Assembly: GCA_963850255.1 (NCBI GenBank)
Contig: CAWKLL010000008.1
Location: 8,575-72,574, forward strand
Direction of reading: 5' to 3'
Source: J054 sp963850255
Lineage (GTDB): Bacteria; Pseudomonadota; Gammaproteobacteria; Steroidobacterales; GCA-2729495
DNA: 64,000 nt
The notes beneath the pieces were generated by a model that saw only the letters and a list, made by a program, of their open reading frames with translations, was not told the origin of the DNA and did no database searches. The stretch's first letter is position 1. Each line of letters begins with the position of its first letter. This document shows, piece by piece, positions 1 to 9,791 of the stretch. Made by a program: the position numbers and the translations under genes.

Positions 1-1896
1 GATACGCGATTCACTGGCCGATCAACGGCAGCTGATTATTGCTCAATATCGCAGCCGACCTGGCTACACTATCGCGCCAGCTCAGCCAATCGGCGAAGCG
101 TGTCGGTATCAACACGGAAGTCATCGACCGGACGGAACAATACGCCGAGATGTTTCCGGCCGTTGCTGCAGCGATACATCGCCGGCATGGCGATATGTAT
201 TATCGGCGCCTGTTGCGGCTGATTGCTGCGCGTCTCGACGCGACGCAGACCGAGGACGCAGCACGGCTAACGACAGCGCCGATGAGTTTTTCGAAGATCT
301 GCGCATGATTGCGCGCAGCCTGCGGGACAATCAGGGACAGCATGCCGGCTTGTTTGCCATGCGCCGTTTGTTGCGCCGGGTCGAAGCATTCGGTTTTCAT
401 CTGGCGACTCTCGATGTTCGTCAGGATGCGCTGGTGCACCGACGGGTGATCGGCCACATGCTCGGCGAACCGGATTGGCTGGAGATGAGTGCCGCAGACC
501 GGACTGAGCGGCTGCAGCGCGCCCTGCAACGAACCGATGCCGGATTTCGACGAAGACGACGAATCGCCGTGACACGCTGGCAGTGTTTCAGGCGATCAGC
601 GACAGCCAGGCTTTTTACGGTCCAAATGCCATTGGTCCGTTCATCATCAGCATGACCCAGGGTGCCGACGATGTGCTGTCGGTGCTGGTCCTGGCGCACT
701 GGGCCGGTCTGGTCTGACAGCGATCACGGGATATCTCTGGATGTCGCGCCGTTGCTGGAAACCGTCGATGACCTGAAGAACGGCCCGGCCATCATGGAAA
801 CCCTGCTTGCGCGACAGTAGTTACCGCAATCATCTGAAACGAGCGAGGTCTACGTCAGGTCATCATGATCGGCTATTCCGACAGCAACAAGGACGGTGGT
901 CTTGCCGCGTCACGCTGGGCATTGCGTAACGGTGAGAAAGCGCTGGTCCAGGTAATGCGCAACGCTGATGTGAGCCTGACTCTTTTTCATGGCCGCGGCG
1001 GTACGATCAGCCGCGGTGGCGGCAAGGTGCATCGCGCAGTGCTGGCCGCGCCCAGGGGGTCGGTCAACGGTCGTCTGCGCGTCACTGAACAAGGCGAGAT
1101 TATTAACGCAAAATTCGGCGTGCGTGGCATTGCATTACGGATATTGGAACAGGCAGCCGGCGCCACGGCGCTCGCAACTTATATCGAACCAAAACAGCTA
1201 CCAAAGTCGCTGCAATCACATGACGTGATGGAGCAGCTGGCCGATGTGGCGCGCAGTTGTTACCGCGAGCTGGTTTACGACACGCCTGAACTGGTCGACT
1301 ACTTTCGTCAGACTACACCCATCGATGTCATCGAGAGAATGCAGATCGGATCGCGGCCGGCCTCACGCCGTTCCGGAAAAGGTATTGAGAACCTGCGCGC
1401 CATACCCTGGGTTTTTGCCTGGACACAGAGCCGGCTCGTGCTGCCGGGTTGGTACGGTGTCGGGCAGGGCCTGGAGGCTGTCGAAGAACAATTCGGCCTG
1501 GACCATTTGCGCAGTCTGCAACAGGAATGGCCATTTTTTGCCAACCTGATCGACGATGTTGAGATGGTTATGGCCAAGGCCGATATGAATATTGCATCGT
1601 GTTATGCCGATCTGGCGGATGACGCCATACGACCACTGTTCGACGATATCAGCGCGTCATTCGAACGCACGGTCGATATTGTTTTGCGGATCAAAAATTC
1701 CGAGAACCTGCTGGATGATGACCCGGCATTGCAACGGTCAATACGCTTGCGTAACCCATATACCGACCCGATCAGTTTGTTGCAGGTCGATCTGCTGCAG
1801 CGCTGGCGTGAAACCGACCGCACCGATAAGCAGCTACTCGAAGCATTGTTCGCCAGCGTCAGGGGCATCGCGCAGGCCCTGCAAAACACCGGCTAG
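1..1896 (+). pseudogene. ppc: phosphoenolpyruvate carboxylase, C-terminal part, multiply frameshifted
   Basis: Phosphoenolpyruvate carboxylase makes oxaloacetate from PEP and bicarbonate in the cytosol. The window opens inside the gene. Recognisable pieces lie in different frames: about 39-290, about 285-550 (FGFHLATLDVRQDA, a family signature), about 570-715 (IGPFIISMTQGADDVL), a short piece near 720-830, and 865-1896, the last intact stretch (343 residues), which holds the glycine-rich loop FHGRGGTISRGGGK. At least four frame changes are needed to join them, and a stop (TAG) lies near 817. The C-terminal third reads cleanly to its stop. The frameshifts are clustered while the next two genes are intact, so I favour real decay, but base-calling errors cannot be excluded. 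The 5' end is outside the window. Confidence 0.85.
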
Positions 1897-1970
1897 CGCC
1901 ACGCTAGCGACACCGATGTTGTCGGCAAAACCGGCCAGCCACTGACACGGAATCGAGTCTTTATCTTCGG

Positions 1971-2014
1971 TTTCCCAAGCTGATGACGAGGGTTCGATTC
2001 CCTTCACCCGTTCC
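1971..2014 (+). pseudogene. tRNA-Gly(CCC)-like 3' fragment
   Basis: This stretch matches the anticodon loop, variable region, T arm and acceptor 3' strand of the tRNA-Gly(CCC) at 7417-7491 (TTCCCAAGCTGATGA, then GGGTTCGATTCCC). The 5' half has no convincing D arm, the acceptor end reads GTTCCG and no CCA follows. It is a remnant, perhaps an old attachment-site copy. The rest of the gene-free stretch 1897-2368 holds only the leader of ackA, with AGGG at 2360-2363 as its ribosome site; I see nothing else there. Confidence 0.6.
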
Positions 2015-2368
2015 GTAAATCACCTGGGGTTCGCAGTGGAACGCCAGCAAGCCAGGATTTGGCAAAGTCCATTACCTGACGAGCCCGGCTCCCGGCACCT
2101 CAGGTTCACGGCGCTCACGGGTCACAGGCTGTATCCCCGATAGCCGTGAAGAGTGCGGCCAAATATACTAATGTGAACTACTACTTCGATGCTGTCAGCT
2201 TGCATACGCCGTGATCTGGCCGGCAAAAAACAACTGTTTAAAAAGGGTATACCGCTGACGTGATCCGATCGCTGCTTAACGTACTCAAAATCGCCCGGGT
2301 CGCTGCGAGCAGATGGATTCCGCCGGCGCTGGCCTACGGGTCTCGGAAATCTCACCGCCAGGGTAATT

Positions 2369-3532
2369 GTGTCTGAGCCGGTTGTTCTGATTATCAATAG
2401 TGGTTCGTCAAGCCTGAAGTTTGCGATCTTCAGGCAGACGCGACCACTGCATCTGCTCTACCGGGGCAGCATCACGGCAATCGGATCGACTGGCCGTTTT
2501 CAGGTCGGCGATCCTGAGGGCCACACGGTGCAAGACCATGAGACCGCGGTCGCCGATCACGACCATGCATTAAATGCGCTGCTCGAGTGGCTGAATCAAC
2601 AAGCCGCATCGCTCGACCTGGTCGCCGCCGGCCATCGCATCGTGCATGGCGGCGAACGCTTTCATGATTCGGTACTGATTACCGACGATGTGATGGCCTA
2701 TCTCGACACGCTGGTTCCGTTAGCGCCCAATCATCAGCCCAACGGCTTGCAGGGGGTTGTCGCGTTGCGCAGTCTGCTTCCAGACCTGCGTCAGGCCGCC
2801 TGTTTCGACACCGCTTTTCATCGAACCCGGCCGGCCGTGGAGCAACGTTTTGCCCTGCCGGAACGGCCTGAGCTGAAGGGCGTACTAAGGTATGGGTTTC
2901 ACGGACTATCTTACGAATACATCGCGACGGTTCTACCCGAATACCTTGGCGAAAAAGCGGAGGGAAAGATCGTCGTTATGCACCTGGGCAACGGCGCCAG
3001 TTTGTGCGCCATTCATAAGCGCCGCAGTGTCGCCACGACCATGACATTCACCCCCCTCGATGGAATCCCCATGGGAACGCGCTGTGGATCCCTTGATCCG
3101 GGCGTGGTTTTGTACCTGCTGAGACAGGGAATGCAGCCCGATGAATTAATGAAATTGCTGTATTTCGAGTCAGGTTTGCTGGGCGTCTCGGGCATCAGCG
3201 GCGACATGGGCACATTGCTGGATCAGGACAGCTCGGGGGCCCGGAAGGCTATCGAGCATTTCGTCCACTACACGGTGCGCGCCATCGGCTCGCTGGCGGC
3301 AACGCTCGGAGGGCTGGATGCGATTGTATTTACCGCTGGTATCGGGGAGCATGCCGCTCCGATTCGTGCAGCGATTGTTCAGCGTTGCGCGTGGCTCGGG
3401 CTTGATCTGGACGAGGAAGCCAACAGGTTGGGAAAGGACTGCATCAATCGACCGGGCAGCGGAATACAGGCCTGGATCATCCCGACGGACGAAGAGCGAA
3501 TGATCGCCGAACATACCGTGCGCCTTCTATAA
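2369..3532 (+). CDS. ackA: acetate kinase
   Basis: Acetate kinase interconverts acetyl phosphate plus ADP with acetate plus ATP in the cytosol. The 387-residue product is close to the usual length of about 400. Visible family motifs are NSGSSSLKF at the N-terminus (phosphate binding), HRIVHGG, DTAFH, LGNGAS and FTAGIGE. The start is GTG at 2369, preceded by CAGGG at suitable spacing. The phosphoketolase gene follows after a short gap on the same strand, so acetyl phosphate made by phosphoketolase can be turned directly into ATP. I see no phosphotransacetylase gene nearby. Confidence 0.95.
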   Translation: MSEPVVLIINSGSSSLKFAIFRQTRPLHLLYRGSITAIGSTGRFQVGDPEGHTVQDHETAVADHDHALNALLEWLNQQAASLDLVAAGHRIVHGGERFHDSVLITDDVMAYLDTLVPLAPNHQPNGLQGVVALRSLLPDLRQAACFDTAFHRTRPAVEQRFALPERPELKGVLRYGFHGLSYEYIATVLPEYLGEKAEGKIVVMHLGNGASLCAIHKRRSVATTMTFTPLDGIPMGTRCGSLDPGVVLYLLRQGMQPDELMKLLYFESGLLGVSGISGDMGTLLDQDSSGARKAIEHFVHYTVRAIGSLAATLGGLDAIVFTAGIGEHAAPIRAAIVQRCAWLGLDLDEEANRLGKDCINRPGSGIQAWIIPTDEERMIAEHTVRLL

Positions 3533-3611
3533 GTAGAACGCCTTACGAGGTTTTTACACCGGACGGCTACATTTGACGCGCAGAAATCCAGACGCACATC
3601 AGGAGATGAGC

Positions 3612-5999
3612 ATGGCGGAAACCGCGATGGTTACGAAAAACGGACCACTTTCCCAGGATGAGCTGGCCAGGACCCATGCTTACTGGCGGGCGTGCAACTA
3701 CCTGGCAGCGGGCATGATCTATCTGCAGGACAATCCCTTGTTACGGGAACCGTTGAAACCCGAGCACATAAAAAAGCGCTTGCTTGGCCACTGGGGCGCA
3801 AGCCCGGGGCTGTCCTTCATGTATGTGCACCTGAACCGCATTATCAAGGCGCACGATCAAAGCGCGATCTTTCTGGCCGGTCCCGGCCACGGCGCTCCGG
3901 GTGTTCTTGCACCGGTGTATCTGGAGGGCACGTACTCCGAAACCTATCCTGAAAAGAGCGAAGACGCCGAAGGCATGCGTCGGTTCTTCAAGCAGTTCTC
4001 GTTCCCGGGCGGCATCGGCAGCCACTGCACGCCGGAGACACCGGGGTCAATCCACGAAGGCGGTGAGCTTGGTTACAGCGTGTCCCATGCTTTCGGGGCG
4101 GCGTTCGACAATCCAGATCTGCTCGTCGCGGTGGCGGTGGGCGACGGCGAGTCCGAGACCGGACCGCTGGCCACCTCCTGGCATTCGAACAAGTTCCTGA
4201 ACCCGCAGCGCGACGGCGCGGTGCTGCCGATCCTTCATCTCAACGGATACAAGATCAACAACCCGACCATCTTGTCGCGAATCTCCCACGAGGAACTCGA
4301 TCAACTGTTCCGCGGCTACGGTTGGGTGCCACATTTCGTTGAGGGCGATGACCCTCAGATCATGCACCAGTTAATGGCTGCGACCATGGATCAGTGCCTG
4401 GCCGATATCCGGGCGATACAAACCGAGGCGCGGTCCGGCGGCACGGTTACTCGCGGCCGCTGGCCCATGATCGTGCTGCGCAGCCCGAAGGGCTGGACCG
4501 GGCCGAAGGAAGTGGACGGGCACACGGTCGAGGGCTACTGGCGTTCGCACCAGGTGCCAATGGGCGGTATGCGCGAAAACCCGAAGCATCTCGCCGCGCT
4601 CGAGTCGTGGATGAAGAGCTACAAACCCGATGAGTTGTTTGACGAAACGGGCGCGCTGATCCCCGAACTCAAGGCGCTGGCGCCTGAGAACTTGCGGCGG
4701 ATGAGCGCAAACCCCGTCACCAATGGTGGTCTGCTTCGCAAGGCCCTGCGCATGCCGGATTTTCGCGAATACGCAGTACCGGTACCCAAACCGGCCACGA
4801 CCGATGCCATGAACACGCCGCCGCTCGGTGAGTTCCTGCGCGACATTATGCGTCGCAACATGAAGAACTTCCGCGTCTTTGGCCCGGACGAGAACAGCTC
4901 TAACAAGCTGCAGGCGATTTACGAGGTCAGCAAGAAACTCTGGCTGGCGGACTATCTGCCGGTGGACGAAGACGGTGGCGAACTGTCACCCGACGGCCGA
5001 GTTCTGGAGATGCTGTCCGAGCATACGCTGGAAGGCTGGTACGAAGGCTATGTCCTGTCCGGACGCCACGGTTTCTTCGCCACCTACGAGGCCTTCGTCC
5101 ACGTCATCGACTCGATGTACAACCAGCACGCCAAGTGGCTGGCCATCTGCAACGAGATACCATGGCGTGCGCGGGTGTCCTCGATCAATCTTTTAATCAC
5201 TTCGACAGTGTGGCGCCAGGATCACAACGGATTCACGCACCAGGATCCGGGATTCCTCGATGTGGTCGTCAACAAGAATCCGGAAGTAACGCGCATCTAT
5301 CTGCCGCCGGACGCCAATTCGCTGTTGTCGGTGGCGGACCACTGCTTGCGCAGCAGGGATAACATCAACGTCATCGTCTGCGACAAGCAGCAGCATCTGC
5401 AGTTCATGGACATGGATGCCGCGGTGGAGCATTGCACAAAGGGCATCGGCATCTGGGACTGGGCGAGTAACGATCAGGGTTTCGAACCGGATGTGGTTAT
5501 GGTCGGTTGCGGCGATATCCCCACGAAGGAGGCGCTCGCTGCCACGGCATTGCTGCGCGAGAACTTCCCGGACCTCAAGATTCGTTTTATCAATGTTGTC
5601 GACCTGTTTCGCATGCAGCCCGCTGGCGAGCATCCGCACGGGATGTCAGACCGGGACTTCGACAGCATGTTCACCCTGGACAAGCCGATCATCTTCTGTT
5701 TCCACGGCTATCCGTGGTTGATTCACCGGCTGGCCTACCGACGCACGAACCACGGCAACCTGCACGTGCGCGGGTACAAAGAGAAGGGCAACATCAATAC
5801 GCCGCTGGAACTGGCGATCAACAACGAGATCGACCGGTTCAGCCTGGCTATTGACGTGATCGATCGGGTGCCGAGACTTAAGGTGGCCGGCGCGCACGTC
5901 AAGGAGAAGCTGCGCGGCATGCAGATCGAGTGCCGTCACTACGCGCACACTCACGGTACGGATTCACCCGAGATGAGCCACTGGCACTGGCCCTATTGA
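3612..5999 (+). CDS. xfp: xylulose-5-phosphate/fructose-6-phosphate phosphoketolase
   Basis: This thiamine-diphosphate enzyme splits xylulose 5-phosphate (and often fructose 6-phosphate) with phosphate into acetyl phosphate plus glyceraldehyde 3-phosphate or erythrose 4-phosphate. Family motifs are HWGASPGLSFMYVHLNRI, GPGHGAPG and GDGESETGPLATSWHSNKF near the N-terminus. I place the start at ATG 3612, which has AGGAG six bases upstream and gives 795 residues, the usual family length; the frame is open further upstream from a TTG at 3573. It follows ackA on the same strand, forming a phosphoketolase-acetate kinase module. The frame is intact throughout. Confidence 0.95.
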   Translation: MAETAMVTKNGPLSQDELARTHAYWRACNYLAAGMIYLQDNPLLREPLKPEHIKKRLLGHWGASPGLSFMYVHLNRIIKAHDQSAIFLAGPGHGAPGVLAPVYLEGTYSETYPEKSEDAEGMRRFFKQFSFPGGIGSHCTPETPGSIHEGGELGYSVSHAFGAAFDNPDLLVAVAVGDGESETGPLATSWHSNKFLNPQRDGAVLPILHLNGYKINNPTILSRISHEELDQLFRGYGWVPHFVEGDDPQIMHQLMAATMDQCLADIRAIQTEARSGGTVTRGRWPMIVLRSPKGWTGPKEVDGHTVEGYWRSHQVPMGGMRENPKHLAALESWMKSYKPDELFDETGALIPELKALAPENLRRMSANPVTNGGLLRKALRMPDFREYAVPVPKPATTDAMNTPPLGEFLRDIMRRNMKNFRVFGPDENSSNKLQAIYEVSKKLWLADYLPVDEDGGELSPDGRVLEMLSEHTLEGWYEGYVLSGRHGFFATYEAFVHVIDSMYNQHAKWLAICNEIPWRARVSSINLLITSTVWRQDHNGFTHQDPGFLDVVVNKNPEVTRIYLPPDANSLLSVADHCLRSRDNINVIVCDKQQHLQFMDMDAAVEHCTKGIGIWDWASNDQGFEPDVVMVGCGDIPTKEALAATALLRENFPDLKIRFINVVDLFRMQPAGEHPHGMSDRDFDSMFTLDKPIIFCFHGYPWLIHRLAYRRTNHGNLHVRGYKEKGNINTPLELAINNEIDRFSLAIDVIDRVPRLKVAGAHVKEKLRGMQIECRHYAHTHGTDSPEMSHWHWPY

Positions 6000-6150
6000 G
6001 TGATGCGATGACCGGCATAACAGGCCAAGTTGCGTGAAGCTTGTCCTGCGGCCTCGGAAAATTGCAGCTCTGGCTGATTTATTGGCGGCTATTTGGCATA
6101 GTGATCATTCACGCGTAAACATGAATAGCGATCCAGCGGAAGAGGGCAGA

Positions 6151-6410
6151 ATGAAACTATTAACGCTACCGATCATGCTTATCTTCTTGTGTGCATGTGG
6201 CACGCAAGAAACCTCGACGGGTATGACCCAGGTTGAAACTGAATCGGAAATGGAGTGTTCCAGGGACTTGCGAAACCATTCACGGCGGAACAGTTCGCGG
6301 ATGTGGCGCCGGGCCGAGCGGAGCAACACGTTCGGGGTCACTTATTGCCAAATGTGTCGACGACGCTTATACGGCGCTCAGAAGTTGCTATCTGACCTGC
6401 AAATAGGCGA
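6151..6410 (+). pseudogene. small Cys-rich lipoprotein, frameshifted
   Basis: ATG 6151 follows a good ribosome site (AGAGGGCAG) and opens a lipoprotein signal peptide ending in LCAC (MKLLTLPIMLIFLCACGTQ), so the mature protein would be lipid-anchored. After about 35 codons the original frame becomes Arg-rich and unconvincing. A shift near 6253 instead gives a Cys-rich tail containing GTCETIHGG, IAKCVDDAY and RSCYLTCK, then a stop. This suggests a short secreted Cys-rich protein broken by one frameshift. I do not recognise the family. 6000-6150 shows nothing clear. Confidence 0.4.
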
Positions 6411-6519
6411 GGCAACGCTTTTTCGATGTTAAGCCGGCCCGGATGAACATCGAGCAAAAATCAAAGCCTGTGTAAGCGGCGCTCCTGCTCAGGCAGTGCA
6501 GCGGGACCTGAGAAGACGT

Positions 6520-7032
6520 CTAGCCTTTCAGGATCTTTCTCAGGCGATAGATACACCCGGCGATTGTCAGCAAGCCTGTTGCGCCCATAACGAATGCGGC
6601 GGTATCAGCTTCTTCGAGGTTCGCCGACTTTCTCAATGCCATCAGGACGATGGCCAGGTACCAGATGCCAACAGCGAGGCCAAGTGCGGGCACCCAACGA
6701 GGAACTCCGGGCCCCCATACTCCGATCGACCATCCGATCAAATACGGCAATATGAGGACTCCCCACCAGATTGACAGCCCTGATGTTCCGCCAAAGCCGC
6801 CGGCAACGCTCAGGCCCCACAATGCCGATACACCGATTGAAATCAGCGCTAGCGACCACAACCGGAAAATAAGTAATTGTTTTTTCCCCTGGCCGAGAAA
6901 GGTACCGAGCGCGACCAGTCCGCTACCTGGCAGAATCAGGAGCGATCCCTCCATAGGGTCGATGGCCCCAATTAGCATCGCGATGTAGCCTGCTGGAATC
7001 AGGAGCTGTGATGACCGGCTGACTGTATTCAT
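6520..7032 (-). CDS. hypothetical integral membrane protein
   Basis: The 170-residue product is almost entirely hydrophobic, with about five predicted membrane segments separated by short Gly/Trp/Pro-rich loops, and ends in a basic tail (RLRKILKG). It starts at ATG 7032, right beside the palindromic repeat at 7040-7118. I do not recognise a family and see no catalytic motif. It stands alone: the pseudogene on its 3' side is on the opposite strand. It is likely a real gene, because the long open frame keeps consistent membrane-protein composition throughout. Confidence 0.6.
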   Translation of the reverse strand: MNTVSRSSQLLIPAGYIAMLIGAIDPMEGSLLILPGSGLVALGTFLGQGKKQLLIFRLWSLALISIGVSALWGLSVAGGFGGTSGLSIWWGVLILPYLIGWSIGVWGPGVPRWVPALGLAVGIWYLAIVLMALRKSANLEEADTAAFVMGATGLLTIAGCIYRLRKILKG

Positions 7033-7039
7033 ATGTCGG

Positions 7040-7118
7040 AAAAGGTGCCGGGTCTATTTTGTGCCACGTTACTTGCAGCTTCCAAATAGCTCCAAAAAAA
7101 ATAGACCCGGCACCTTTT
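7040..7118. repeat. MITE-like inverted repeat, copy 1
   Basis: A long perfect inverted repeat has arms of about 21 bases with core AAGGTGCCGGGTCTATT, at 7040-7060 and 7098-7118, around a short unrelated loop. A second member with the same arms and a different centre lies at 36874-36987, so this is a dispersed family and not just a terminator. It directly abuts the truncated end of an aspartase/fumarase fragment, which suggests it inserted there or marks a rearrangement. No transposase is present in the window. Confidence 0.7.
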
Positions 7119-7122
7119 TTGG

Positions 7123-7407
7123 GTCAAAGATAGCATCGGTGTAATTACCGCATTCAGCCCGCACATCGACTACGAGAATGTGACGCGCGTCGCCGCTCGC
7201 GCGCTGGTGGAAAAGCGCGGCGTCGTGGAAATCATCAGCGAAGAAGGGCTGCTGGACGATTCGCATATCGACGCGATCATGCATCCGACGAATCTGACCG
7301 GCCCGAGCCTGTTGCTCGGCGTGACGTTCGATGAGGCCGATCGCACGCATGCGCACCTGACGTTTGATCCCGACATGAAGTCGCCGGACGATTCCTCTAA
7401 CACCTAA
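7123..7407 (+). pseudogene. aspartase/fumarase family C-terminal fragment
   Basis: The frame has no start. It begins inside a conserved region (VKDSIGVITAFSPHIDYEN) and continues through EEGLLDDSHIDAIMHP and NLTGP. These match the C-terminal domain of the aspartate ammonia-lyase/fumarase C superfamily, which catalyses reversible loss of ammonia or water to give fumarate. Only about 95 codons remain of an expected 460 or so, and the N-terminal nine-tenths, including the signature catalytic loop, are missing. The 5' edge sits right at the palindromic repeat ending at 7118. The last 30 residues diverge from the family. Confidence 0.65.
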
Positions 7408-7416
7408 AGGCCTGGA

Positions 7417-7491
7417 TGGAGCAGGTGAAGGGAATCGAACCCTCATCATCAGCCTGGGAAGCTGAGGTAATGGCCACTATACGACGCCCGC
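7417..7491 (-). tRNA. tRNA-Gly (anticodon CCC)
   Basis: On the minus strand the sequence folds as a tRNA. The acceptor strand GCGGGCG pairs with CACCTGC except for one C-A mismatch. The anticodon stem TCAGC/GCTGA encloses loop TTCCCAG, giving anticodon CCC. The T arm is GAGGG-TTCGATT-CCCTT and CCA is encoded. It decodes GGG glycine codons. It is the only intact-looking member of four tRNA-Gly-like loci in the first 25 kb. Confidence 0.9.
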
Positions 7492-7497
7492 TCCAAT

Positions 7498-8667
7498 CTA
7501 GAACCCTAACTCATCTTCCAGTGAGTCCGCCTCGCTCTTGAAACTTTCCTTTTGTTCGGGCGTCTTTTCCATCGATCGTTTGAATTCTTCCGCGGACTGT
7601 TTCAGTTCATCGACCCGCTGTTCCATCTTTTGCTCACGTTCAGCGCGCTGTGCCTCCAGAGCGGGCTGAAACGCTTCGCGTGCGATCTGCGCGCTGGCTA
7701 TCTTTTGCTCGGCATCTGCGAGTTTGAAGTAGTTGATCGCGGCATCGTAATATTGGTCGCGGACCTCCAGTTCTTGCTTGGTGTCGGTAGCGCGCGTCAC
7801 CAGGGTATCGCCACGTTTGATGGCTCGTGACTTCAGCGCCGCCGGCGCCGCGGGCGCGATCCAGTCGACCCACGCCCGGCCATCGCTGAGTTGCACGGCC
7901 GACTGGTTCGCCCTGAAAACGATCATGCGCGTTTCGCGATCGCCCGGCATCGCGCCGTCAACGCCGAGAAAGGACCCCGTGACCGCCTCCGTCATCGTCA
8001 TTGTGTCGTCTACTGTGGTTTGCAGCTCCGAAGCCGGACCATTAACGGTCTGCTCCTCTTGCTGCAGCAGCGCCGCAGCCTTGGCGCTTGATTCCTTGAC
8101 CAATTTGTCGAGCTGGTCGGTGTACACGGCCAGCGTTTCGGTTTCTTCCGGTATCAGGCCATAGCCGTTCTCGACCGAGTAGTTCATGCGCTCGATATAT
8201 TTGCGTAGCGCTGGCCCGGCCTGTGCCACCAATTTCGGATTGACCGGATTGTTCAGCACGCGCTTCACGTCATCGAGGTTGCGGCCCATCAAGTACTTGT
8301 CGGCCACGCGGTATCGAACGGCGGCGTTGTTCTGTGCTCTTTGTTCTTCCGACTGGCCCAACGGGCGGTACGCTTTCTGTCGAAGCCGAAACACTCGCGT
8401 TCGCACCGCCTTTCCGGCACATTCGAAGTCGACGTATTGGCCGCCGGCACCGAAACTAATAATGCTGCTACCGATAGCCATGAGCTCCGCGGCCGAGTCG
8501 TAATTCCCGCTGTTGATTTCCGTCTGAGCCTGGTCCAGGGTCTTGTTTATCGACTGCGGCGCTCCGGCCGGCATCGATTCGCAGCCGAATTTCTGGGCAG
8601 CGACGGGCTGACTCGCAACCAGGCCTGCTAAAACACTGAGAATAATTGCCGTGGGCTGTGCGCGCAT
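7498..8667 (-). CDS. secreted protein of unknown function with C-terminal coiled coil
   Basis: The 389-residue product starts with a clear Sec signal peptide (cleavage after about residue 24, VAAQ). A central region with alternating helices follows, and then a strongly charged Glu/Lys/Arg-rich C-terminus from about residue 315 that should form a coiled coil. One segment (VQLSDGRAWVDWIAPAAP) resembles a small SH3-like beta domain. I do not recognise the family. It ends just beside the tRNA-Gly and is divergent from the DUF4412-like gene at 8806, so it is probably a periplasmic protein. Confidence 0.65.
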   Translation of the reverse strand: MRAQPTAIILSVLAGLVASQPVAAQKFGCESMPAGAPQSINKTLDQAQTEINSGNYDSAAELMAIGSSIISFGAGGQYVDFECAGKAVRTRVFRLRQKAYRPLGQSEEQRAQNNAAVRYRVADKYLMGRNLDDVKRVLNNPVNPKLVAQAGPALRKYIERMNYSVENGYGLIPEETETLAVYTDQLDKLVKESSAKAAALLQQEEQTVNGPASELQTTVDDTMTMTEAVTGSFLGVDGAMPGDRETRMIVFRANQSAVQLSDGRAWVDWIAPAAPAALKSRAIKRGDTLVTRATDTKQELEVRDQYYDAAINYFKLADAEQKIASAQIAREAFQPALEAQRAEREQKMEQRVDELKQSAEEFKRSMEKTPEQKESFKSEADSLEDELGF

Positions 8668-8719
8668 GCCGTTTTCCCCTTGTTGTTGTTGCGCTTCAGT
8701 AAGGATACACGAGCTCGGC

Positions 8720-8748
8720 TTGACTCGGGTAAGCCGCGGATCTAGCCT
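8720..8748 (+). promoter_or_regulatory. candidate sigma-70 promoter for the gene at 8806
   Basis: TTGACT at 8720-8725 is followed after 17 bases by TAGCCT at 8743-8748, in the intergenic gap between two divergent genes and about 57 bases upstream of the ATG at 8806. Spacing is optimal and the -35 box is near consensus. A GGAG ribosome site precedes the ATG. Confidence 0.45.
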
Positions 8749-8805
8749 GTCTGAAGCACCTAACTTAAACAGGGCGACCGCCTGTCGGCGGCATCGGAGC
8801 TAGTC

Positions 8806-9666
8806 ATGACCACTCGTAGTCAATTCATCGTTTCTATTTTCGCGGCGTTACTGTTTGCCGGATCGGCGCAGGCCTTCGTTGGTTCAATTGCCATCGGTCT
8901 CGGCCAAGCGAACGAGGTCGGTAAGGTCAAGGTGGCGTTTTCGGCTGACGCCGAGATTGAAACCGAGGAAGGCAAGTTCTCATCCAAGATGAACTACCAG
9001 GATGAGAAGCTCCGTGACGTGATCAATATGGGCGGCCAGACGATGACCACGATTACGCGTTACGACCTGGAAAAGACCTGGACGATCATGGGCCAAGGCA
9101 TGTACATGGAGAATGACATCGGTGAGTCAGAGCAATCGCCGGACTACAAGTTGGTCGAACGTTCAGTCGTCGGCAAGGAAAACGTTAACGGCCAGGAAAC
9201 GACCAAGTACAAGACCCTTTACGAAAGCAGCCGCGGCAAATTTGGCGGCTTCACGTGGTACAACAATGACAACATCGCCGTTAAGGGCTTTATGATTTCC
9301 GAGGAGAACGGCGAAAAAACGCGCATCCTGTTTAATCTGACCAATATCAACGTCGGGCCGCAGGCAGGAGAGTTGTTCGAACTGCCGGCGGGCGCCAGCA
9401 AGTTCACGATGCCCAGTTTCGGCGGCATGAAAGGCATGCAGAATCCGCAGAGCATGGGTGGCGGAGCAGCCAGCGACTCGATGCCCGACAGTGCGAGTGT
9501 TCCGGACGCAGCCGGTCAGCAGCCTGGCGCTCAGCAGGACCCCAGCATCGCGGCCGAAGCCAGTGAAGCGGCAAAGGAGGGCGCGCGCGAAGCCACCGTG
9601 GAAGAATCCAAGCAGACGGCCAAGGACGCCGTCAAAAAGGGGTTTCGTTCGCTGTTCGGCAGATAG
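8806..9666 (+). CDS. secreted DUF4412-like protein
   Basis: The 286-residue product has a Sec signal peptide ending near residue 23 (GSAQA). Its N-terminal two-thirds has the pattern of periplasmic DUF4412-type proteins: repeated beta strands, a tyrosine/tryptophan-rich core, and phrases such as ITRYDLEKTWTIMGQGMYME and KYKTLYESS. The last 100 residues are low-complexity Gly/Ala/Ser/Gln, then charged, ending in a basic tail (KKGFRSLFGR). The family assignment is by feel from pattern and is moderate; function is unknown. Confidence 0.6.
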   Translation: MTTRSQFIVSIFAALLFAGSAQAFVGSIAIGLGQANEVGKVKVAFSADAEIETEEGKFSSKMNYQDEKLRDVINMGGQTMTTITRYDLEKTWTIMGQGMYMENDIGESEQSPDYKLVERSVVGKENVNGQETTKYKTLYESSRGKFGGFTWYNNDNIAVKGFMISEENGEKTRILFNLTNINVGPQAGELFELPAGASKFTMPSFGGMKGMQNPQSMGGGAASDSMPDSASVPDAAGQQPGAQQDPSIAAEASEAAKEGAREATVEESKQTAKDAVKKGFRSLFGR

Positions 9667-9791
9667 TGACGGCTAATTTGGCCCCGGGCCGCCGCCTTTA
9701 ACAGTTGTAACGTCCGACATGATCGGTTCGATCAATTCCATCGGCAGCGAAAACACAATGGTGTTGGTGATGTAGGGGCACCTAGACCAAT

